A stretch of 47,510 nucleotides of DNA, from positions 152,292 through 199,801 of the forward strand of contig NEWS02000003.1 of NCBI GenBank assembly GCA_002869845.2, written 5' to 3'. The position numbers were made by a program, and so were the translations under genes. This stretch comes from Nitrospira sp. CG24B. GTDB taxonomy: Bacteria > Nitrospirota > Nitrospiria > Nitrospirales > Nitrospiraceae. This document shows, piece after piece, positions 42,797-47,510 of the stretch. How positions within the stretch are numbered: the stretch's first letter is position 1; each line of letters begins with the position of its first letter. The notes below the pieces were generated by a model. That model saw only the letters and a program-made list of their open reading frames with translations, ran no database searches and had not been told where the DNA came from.

Positions 42797-43941
42797 TCGG
42801 GTTGCAATATCAAAACGATGCCCAAGCTGAACATCACCACTCCACCGGCCAGTTTCAAACAGCGACCGGCACGTTCTTGCAATTTCCGCCGGCTCAGTGT
42901 GACGACTGCGATGGTGACCATCAGGCTATCGTCAAAAATATAGGCCAGGTTATATAAGCCGAGGTAACCATAGTATTGCCAGGCGGGCAACTGCTGCATC
43001 GTCAGAAGCTGGGTGTAGAGCACTGGAAATCCAGCCGTACAGAGTAACTCGATCGTATTCACCAGGCCTGCCAGAACGATGACGCCCACTAAGGCTCCGG
43101 CAAAGTTGTCGGCCTGAAGGATGCGCCGGATGCGAGCGTAGAGCCCAGGCTTCGCGGACTCGGGGATGCTCAGCGACATACCTCGATGGAGCGCAAAGAA
43201 GTCCTTTACGTTCACTGCTCCCATGAAGAGCGCAATGCCGCCCAGGCCAATTTGCACGGCGCGTGAGAGGCCGATCAGAAGAAACATATTGAGCCAGGCA
43301 GCCATGAAGGCGAAGTAGAACAAGCCACTGACGGCGACGAATGTGCCAGCGATCAGCGCCATCTTCCGCCGGTCTTGCAGATTAACCAGCAGCGACAGGA
43401 GAAAGAGCAGGACCCACATGGCGCAGGGATTGAAGCCGTCCAACAGGCCGATAAGAACGGTGAACAGCGGAAGGCCCAGATCGTGGACACGAAGCCGGCC
43501 GAGCCATCGCGTCTCGATGCTCTCAACCGACGGATTCACGGTAGCGCCCAGTGCCTTTCGGTCGAGCTTGGCGCGAATCTCAGCTCCGGTTGTCTCGGAT
43601 GACTGGAATCCGACGATGAGCTCTGTGCCTATGAGAAACGTGGGAACGCCGACCGTCGTGATGCCTCGCTCCTGCCCCAAAGTTATGAGTCGCTGTCGCG
43701 CGGCGGGGTCCTCAGCGATGTCGTGGAGGGCAATGTGAAGTGAGGGCTGTTCCCGTCGAATTTCGTCGAGAAAGATCTTTGCGGCTTCGCAATGGGGGCA
43801 CCCGGCCCGCACGAAGACGTCGATGTCTGGGGTCGTCGTGCTTGCAGCCTGAAGAGTGGTTCCGCTCAAGACCAGCAGAATGAACAGGTAGAGAATGAGC
43901 CCCAGACTACATCTCTCACCCGTTGTGCGCTGAAAGAACAC
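42781..43941 (-). CDS. glutaredoxin-like domain fused to CcdA/DsbD-like membrane protein
   Basis: A 386-residue exported membrane protein. After a signal/anchor segment (12-32) there is a thioredoxin-fold domain (about 39-130) with CPHC (48-51) and the cis-proline loop VGVPTFLIG. About six membrane helices follow, with NPCAMW in the first, resembling CcdA/DsbD segments that pass electrons to the periplasm through paired cysteines. A second cysteine occurs in ELLCTAGFP. It could keep the cysteines of apo-cytochromes reduced for haem attachment, which suits a region so rich in cytochromes. It lies nine bases after the cytochrome gene. Confidence 0.85.
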   Translation of the reverse strand: MFFQRTTGERCSLGLILYLFILLVLSGTTLQAASTTTPDIDVFVRAGCPHCEAAKIFLDEIRREQPSLHIALHDIAEDPAARQRLITLGQERGITTVGVPTFLIGTELIVGFQSSETTGAEIRAKLDRKALGATVNPSVESIETRWLGRLRVHDLGLPLFTVLIGLLDGFNPCAMWVLLFLLSLLVNLQDRRKMALIAGTFVAVSGLFYFAFMAAWLNMFLLIGLSRAVQIGLGGIALFMGAVNVKDFFALHRGMSLSIPESAKPGLYARIRRILQADNFAGALVGVIVLAGLVNTIELLCTAGFPVLYTQLLTMQQLPAWQYYGYLGLYNLAYIFDDSLMVTIAVVTLSRRKLQERAGRCLKLAGGVVMFSLGIVLILQPEWLAL

Positions 43942-43950
43942 AACCTCGTA

Positions 43951-44310
43951 CTAGCTGGCGATGTTCTGTGGTGACACGGATCTGATGTACGACAACACAT
44001 CCAGCATCTGCTCGTCCGTCAGTTTGCCGCGAAAGCCGTGCATCGGGCTGAACAACACGCCATTCGAGATGGCCACGAGCAGCTCCCAATCCGTTTTCGA
44101 ACGACTGGTCTGAGATCGAAGATTGGCAGGCTGGACAATCAGATCTTGGCTGTCCGGCCCATTTCCGTCGAGTTTGGCCCCATGACAACGGAGACACTGT
44201 TGCTCATACACCCCTTGTCCGGCCTTAGGATTCCCGCGGAGCACTTGCGCTGAAACCAAGGATGTTGTGGCGAAGAGGAAGATGATGGCGACGGTCAGCA
44301 TCGGGTTCAT
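43951..44310 (-). CDS. small monohaem cytochrome c (paralogue of the 32282 gene)
   Basis: A 119-residue exported cytochrome: signal peptide to VSA (about 21), haem site CLRCH (39-43), DLIVQPANLRSQTSRSKTD and likely axial methionine in LFSPMHGF. Length and haem position equal those of the protein at 32282; the two share about half their residues by eye. It sits between a universal stress protein gene and the glutaredoxin-CcdA gene, an arrangement consistent with redox stress response. The start is preceded by AGGAT. Confidence 0.88.
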   Translation of the reverse strand: MNPMLTVAIIFLFATTSLVSAQVLRGNPKAGQGVYEQQCLRCHGAKLDGNGPDSQDLIVQPANLRSQTSRSKTDWELLVAISNGVLFSPMHGFRGKLTDEQMLDVLSYIRSVSPQNIAS

Positions 44311-44321
44311 GTTCGATCCTT

Positions 44322-45179
44322 TCAGCGCAGGACAAGTATTGGACAGGTCACGTGATGTACGACGGCGTGGGAGACGCTCCCCAGAAGGAAACGGGAAATG
44401 CCCTTGCGTCCATGGGAGGTCACGACCACTAAATCCATATCCTTGGCCTCCTGTTCGATCACCGCTGCAGGATTGCCTTGAGAGACTTTCGTGCTAACCG
44501 TATAGCGCGGGTTCAAGAGCTTGCCGGCGGTCGATTTGACGAGCTCCTCCGCATAGCGTTCCGCGCCTTCCCACCAGGTACTGATTCCCAGGGCGTCATA
44601 GGTATCGTTCACTCCAATCGGGATAATGGCGTGGACCACACGGAGTTCTACCGGATCGGCGAGCGGATGCTCCGTCAACCATTTCACGATTCGATCCGCA
44701 TCGTTTCGCTCCTCGATGGCAACGAGAATCCGTTGCACTTTCCGCGCGGCTCCCCTGACGATCAACGTCGGGCGGGAGCCGTGCAGAAGCACCCGATGGG
44801 ATACACTCCCGAGGACAGCCTCGGACAGACGGCTTCGTCCGCGCACGCCGACGGCGACAAGGTCGGCGGAAAAGTTTGTAGCGCTGTCGAGGATGAGCTG
44901 AGCAGGACTGCCGATTTCGTTCACCTTCCTGATCGACGTCACCTCTGCTGGGACCATGGCGGCGGCGCGCTCCAGCAGCTGGCGCCCCGAATCGACCATC
45001 GCCTTGCGGAAATCATCATACCCTTGCACGTTGCCGGCTTGGGCCACGACCGGATGTTCCAAAATCCCTAAATCGACACCGTGAACCAGCGTGACATCCG
45101 TTGGATGACAGAGCTGGAACGTTTGGGTAACAGCGGCGAATGCCTGATCTGACCAATCAACACCGATGACGACTCTCAT
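44322..45179 (-). CDS. tandem universal stress protein (UspA family)
   Basis: Two Usp domains lie in one chain (about 1-140 and 145-285). Each keeps the nucleotide-binding loop, seen as GVRGRSRLSEAVLGSVS and SHGRKGISRFLLGSVSH. The start is put at ATG 45179 (MRVVIGVDWSD), where Usp proteins begin; the frame extends seven codons further. Tandem Usp proteins bind ATP and act in energy or redox stress. It belongs to a leftward run of stress genes and begins 25 bases after the NTF2-like gene. Confidence 0.92.
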   Translation of the reverse strand: MRVVIGVDWSDQAFAAVTQTFQLCHPTDVTLVHGVDLGILEHPVVAQAGNVQGYDDFRKAMVDSGRQLLERAAAMVPAEVTSIRKVNEIGSPAQLILDSATNFSADLVAVGVRGRSRLSEAVLGSVSHRVLLHGSRPTLIVRGAARKVQRILVAIEERNDADRIVKWLTEHPLADPVELRVVHAIIPIGVNDTYDALGISTWWEGAERYAEELVKSTAGKLLNPRYTVSTKVSQGNPAAVIEQEAKDMDLVVVTSHGRKGISRFLLGSVSHAVVHHVTCPILVLR

Positions 45180-45203
45180 CTCACAACCTTTCCCACCCAC
45201 ACA

Positions 45204-45755
45204 TCAGAAGAGTGGATGTGGCGCGGTCCCGAACGGAAGCACGCGCGGTGATTCACCTACATTGCCACGAATACGCCACGCCCCGTCTTCGAGGACGAGG
45301 TAGTGCACTTCTTCATGCCAGCTGTCGATGGGGACATACAGACCGCTGGTCTTGGACCTGGCCCAGAGATGGCCGGTACAGGTAACCTCCAGCACTGCAT
45401 TGCGACCCGCTCCGACCTTGGCCATCTTCGTGAAGAGATGGGTACTCGCAATCTCCTGATACTCATCAAAGAGATCTTTCCAGATCTTCCGGAGATCGTC
45501 TTTCTTGAGCCCATGGTAGTTGTACTGGGCGGAGTAGATGGCCATGACCTTTTCGAGGTCATGGGATTTAACGGCCTCCTCCGCTTGCTCAAACGTGCCA
45601 ACGACGGCTTTGAGCGTGGCCCCGTCGACTTCGATCACCGAACCGGATGGAGGAACGACGATTTTTGCCTTTGCGGTCTCGATACCGGCAAGAAAGGCGA
45701 TCAGGATAGTGAGATGAACGACTGCTCCCAATAGAGGTCTACTTTGTAAGCTCAC
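45204..45755 (-). CDS. exported NTF2-like (SnoaL/DUF4440-type) protein
   Basis: A 183-residue exported protein with signal segment (12-28, ending near AKA). The core has the pattern EEAVKSHDLEKVMAIYSAQY, with DDLRKIWKDLFDEY and later VHYLVLEDGAWRIRG, as in cone-shaped NTF2-like domains. Such proteins may bind small molecules, or be enzymes; no catalytic residues can be assigned. The start codon is GTG with a strong GAAGGAGGGG leader. Function unknown. Confidence 0.75.
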   Translation of the reverse strand: MSLQSRPLLGAVVHLTILIAFLAGIETAKAKIVVPPSGSVIEVDGATLKAVVGTFEQAEEAVKSHDLEKVMAIYSAQYNYHGLKKDDLRKIWKDLFDEYQEIASTHLFTKMAKVGAGRNAVLEVTCTGHLWARSKTSGLYVPIDSWHEEVHYLVLEDGAWRIRGNVGESPRVLPFGTAPHPLF

Positions 45756-45802
45756 TCACCCCTCCTTCTGTTGCCGTGCTTATGTCAGGACAAGATCACG
45801 TG

Positions 45803-46303
45803 TCATCTCGTCCATGTGACGCGCACGAAATCTTCGTCTCTGTCGTAATGCAACTCCAGCTCGCCATGATAGGCATGCTTCAAACCTTCGCCGATGCGCC
45901 TTGGTAAATGAGTGTCGGTCGTGGAAATGACGAGGCCCTCTGGCTTGGTGTCGATCGACATGATTCGAGACAACGGGTGCTCCTTCTTTTCTGCTTCCTC
46001 CGTATTCTTCACCAGGCCGATGATTTGCTCATGTTGCTCATCCTTAAAAGAACCTTTGAGCGTGACGAATCCTTTAGGATACTTGTCGCGGATCCGCATG
46101 CAGGCGGGGCAGATGATCTCGTCGGCGTCGGCTGGCTTCGTGCCCCAGGTCCACCGCCCCTTGTGAAACGAGGCCTCGCATTCGGTGCAGACGGTCGGCT
46201 CTTTGAGCTTCCCGCGCAGCTGATAGGTGTCGTGCTGATACTCCTGGACGATCCGATCATGTCGAACCCCCAAGCCTGCCGGTGTCGTCGTTTTCGTGGT
46301 CAT
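45803..46303 (-). CDS. BCAM0308 family zinc-ribbon protein
   Basis: A 166-residue cytoplasmic protein. The opening RHDRIVQEYQHDTYQLRGKL, then two CxxC pairs (CTEC, CPAC) around FHKGRWTWG, forms a zinc ribbon like that of BCAM0308-type proteins. The C-terminal half has HPLSRIMSIDTK and LPRRIGEGLKHAYHGELELHY. The family occurs in stress/energy clusters and has no known activity. Leader GGGAG before the ATG. Neighbours are a phosphoribosyltransferase and an NTF2-like gene. Confidence 0.8.
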   Translation of the reverse strand: MTTKTTTPAGLGVRHDRIVQEYQHDTYQLRGKLKEPTVCTECEASFHKGRWTWGTKPADADEIICPACMRIRDKYPKGFVTLKGSFKDEQHEQIIGLVKNTEEAEKKEHPLSRIMSIDTKPEGLVISTTDTHLPRRIGEGLKHAYHGELELHYDRDEDFVRVTWTR

Positions 46304-46313
46304 GCGTACTCCC

Positions 46314-47006
46314 TTATCGTGGCGGTGAGGCTATTGAAGAGCGAGACCGCTCCTTCCATCCCAACAGCGACTCTTCCGCCAAGTTCAAATACTCCACCAC
46401 ATCGTGATCGCTGACTTGTTCAAAATCGATATAGTGGTGACCCACAGCCAAGAATGGGTCTGGTGTGGCGAGGACTATACATTCGTCCACCTGCAGGCAA
46501 GCCTCTCGGATGGTCTCCATCGGACCAACCGGAACGGCTCCGATCAGGCGACGTGGTTTGAGGTGTCTGATGGACTGGACGGATGCGAAGAACGTGGAGC
46601 CAGTGGCGATCCCATCATCCACGAGAATGACGATGCGGTCAGTGAGCGTGGGGAACTGCCGACCTTGGCGGTAGAGGTTTTGTCGGCGAGCGATCTCTCG
46701 CCGTTGCACCTGAACCAGCTCTTCGATGTCCGTCCGAAAGCGGCTGTACGCCGCGATGGCATCAGGATTCAGATAGATCGTTCCTGTTTCACCCACTGCG
46801 CCGAGTGCATACTCGGGGCTATCCGGCGCGCCCAGCTTACGGGTGATACATACGTCCAGGGGTAGGTGCAGCCCCAGGCTCAGCTGATAGCCGACTGCGA
46901 CCCCACCACGTGGCAGCGCCAAGATCAGAGCTGCCGGATCCTCACGATATCGGATCAGGCGTTCCACAAGTCGGCGGCCAGCCTCTTCGCGATTCTTGAA
47001 TGTCAC
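46314..47006 (-). CDS. phosphoribosyltransferase-family protein
   Basis: A 230-residue protein with the PRPP-binding motif VILVDDGIATGSTF and the conserved opening FKNREEAGRRLVERL, then ALPRGGVAVGYQLS. This subfamily is often encoded next to Hsp20, erythromycin-esterase or Usp genes in stress islands; the substrate is unknown. The start is placed at GTG 47006, which follows GGAAGGGA; the GTG at 47021 is an alternative five codons upstream. It lies 11 bases from BCAM0308, so they are probably co-transcribed. Confidence 0.85.
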   Translation of the reverse strand: MTFKNREEAGRRLVERLIRYREDPAALILALPRGGVAVGYQLSLGLHLPLDVCITRKLGAPDSPEYALGAVGETGTIYLNPDAIAAYSRFRTDIEELVQVQRREIARRQNLYRQGRQFPTLTDRIVILVDDGIATGSTFFASVQSIRHLKPRRLIGAVPVGPMETIREACLQVDECIVLATPDPFLAVGHHYIDFEQVSDHDVVEYLNLAEESLLGWKERSRSSIASPPR

Positions 47007-47038
47007 ACGCTTCCCTTCCACTCAGTGGGCTCGCCGTT

Positions 47039-47191
47039 CTACATCAGGCCGCTTGTCACACCAACACCGATCAAAAGCATCACCATGAGAACCAGAATAA
47101 CCATCAACAACAGATGATGGTGCGGCCCGGCCTCGTTTCGATCCCAATGCATCTCCCAGGGAATTTCGAGGTAGCGAGGATGGCGAAACAT
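47039..47191 (-). CDS. 50-residue single-pass membrane peptide
   Basis: A short frame with a strong ribosome site (GGAGGACATC before the ATG). It reads MFRHPRYLEIPWEMHWD, a short charged piece with three adjacent histidines (GPHHHLL), and one hydrophobic helix (about 26-47) ending TSGLM. It lies between hsp20 and the phosphoribosyltransferase with gaps of 17 and 32 bases, filling what would otherwise be an empty stretch. No family is recognised. The ribosome site, helix and position make it likely real. Confidence 0.65.
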   Translation of the reverse strand: MFRHPRYLEIPWEMHWDRNEAGPHHHLLLMVILVLMVMLLIGVGVTSGLM

Positions 47192-47208
47192 GATGTCCTC
47201 CTTGCCCT

Positions 47209-47510
47209 TCAGCCAACTTTCACCTCAATCGCTTTGGGCTTGGCCTTCTCCGACTTCCCGAGATGGACCTTCAGTACGCCGTCTTTGTACTCGGCCGTCA
47301 CCTTGGTTCCATCCGCATCTTCCGGCAACGTAAAGCTCCGCATAAAACTGCCATAGGCTCTCTCGACGCGGTGATACTTCTTGCCTTTTTCTTCCTTTTC
47401 GTACTTGCGTTCTCCCGTGATCGTGAGGACATCGTCATGCACATTCAGCTTGATGTCTTCTTTCTTCATCTCTGGGATCTCGGCTTTGATAACGTACTCC
47501 TTGTCATCTT
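47209..47510 (-). CDS. Hsp20 small heat-shock protein, partial
   Basis: The C-terminal 99 or so residues of an alpha-crystallin-domain protein; the N-terminus lies beyond the window. At the edge the frame reads KEYVIKAEIPEMKKEDI, then VLTITGERK, SFTLPEDAD and GVLKVHLGK, the conserved strands of the Hsp20 fold. The C-terminal extension is short (KPKAIEVKVG), with a weak I-x-V motif for oligomer contacts. Prevents aggregation of unfolded proteins. It heads the leftward stress-gene run visible here. Confidence 0.92.
   Translation of the reverse strand, partial: DDKEYVIKAEIPEMKKEDIKLNVHDDVLTITGERKYEKEEKGKKYHRVERAYGSFMRSFTLPEDADGTKVTAEYKDGVLKVHLGKSEKAKPKAIEVKVG

Overview
The window looks like chromosomal DNA of a moderately GC-rich, Gram-negative bacterium with an unusually large set of periplasmic c-type cytochromes. 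Nine cytochrome proteins carry 13 CXXCH haem sites between 23985 and 44310. Combined with a phosphoketolase/acetate kinase pair, an Mla-type lipid ABC system with a fused STAS domain, BCAM0308, YtxH and DUF1207 proteins and PPK2, this fits Nitrospirota (Nitrospira-like). That assignment is an inference from gene content; no rRNA or other marker gene is present. I saw no tRNA, rRNA, CRISPR array, transposase or integrase.

Layout. (1) 1-3901, + strand: the 3' end of a glycogen phosphorylase, acetate kinase and phosphoketolase, which together can turn stored glucan into acetyl phosphate, acetate and ATP. (2) 4076-6894: a DUF1207 outer-membrane protein and an FtsH protease. (3) 6951-10713: an MlaE(STAS)-MlaF-MlaD-lipoprotein operon for lipid transport, with an inverted repeat between mlaF and mlaD. 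(4) 10838-11762: DsrE-like and OsmC-like small proteins. (5) 11844-23579, - strand: a three-gene lipopeptide operon consisting of a 3076-residue FAAL-ACP-C-A-PCP-C-A-PCP-TE synthetase, a SyrD/PvdE-type exporter and an Sfp-type phosphopantetheinyl transferase. The second A domain reads as glycine-specific, the first C domain has lost its catalytic histidine (HR instead of HH), and the thioesterase has a cysteine nucleophile.

(6) 23985-34697, + strand: a long redox region. It holds a monohaem cytochrome, a TsdA-like dihaem cytochrome, a YeeE/YedE thiosulfate-type transporter split in two genes, an OsmC protein, a tetrahaem cytochrome, two cupredoxins, a DsrE protein, PPK2, a Spy-like metal-binding protein, a hemerythrin and more small cytochromes. 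It suggests periplasmic sulfur and copper redox chemistry. (7) 34932-36120: an intact BrnT/BrnA toxin-antitoxin pair followed by two broken antitoxin genes. (8) 36214-39847: a second YtxH, a DksA/TraR zinc-finger protein, CbpA/CbpM chaperones, a cytochrome lipoprotein, and a chimera joining half a hemerythrin to an unrelated membrane protein.

(9) 40025-47510, - strand: a stress and energy block with Hsp20, a 50-residue membrane peptide, a phosphoribosyltransferase, BCAM0308, an NTF2-like secreted protein, a tandem universal stress protein, a cytochrome, a glutaredoxin-CcdA-like membrane protein and a GNAT-ADP-forming acyl-CoA synthetase. The last may recover the acetate made by region 1.

The most unusual parts are the lipodipeptide synthetase with its altered catalytic residues and the sulfur/cytochrome/cupredoxin region, which has a sigma-54-like promoter at its head.
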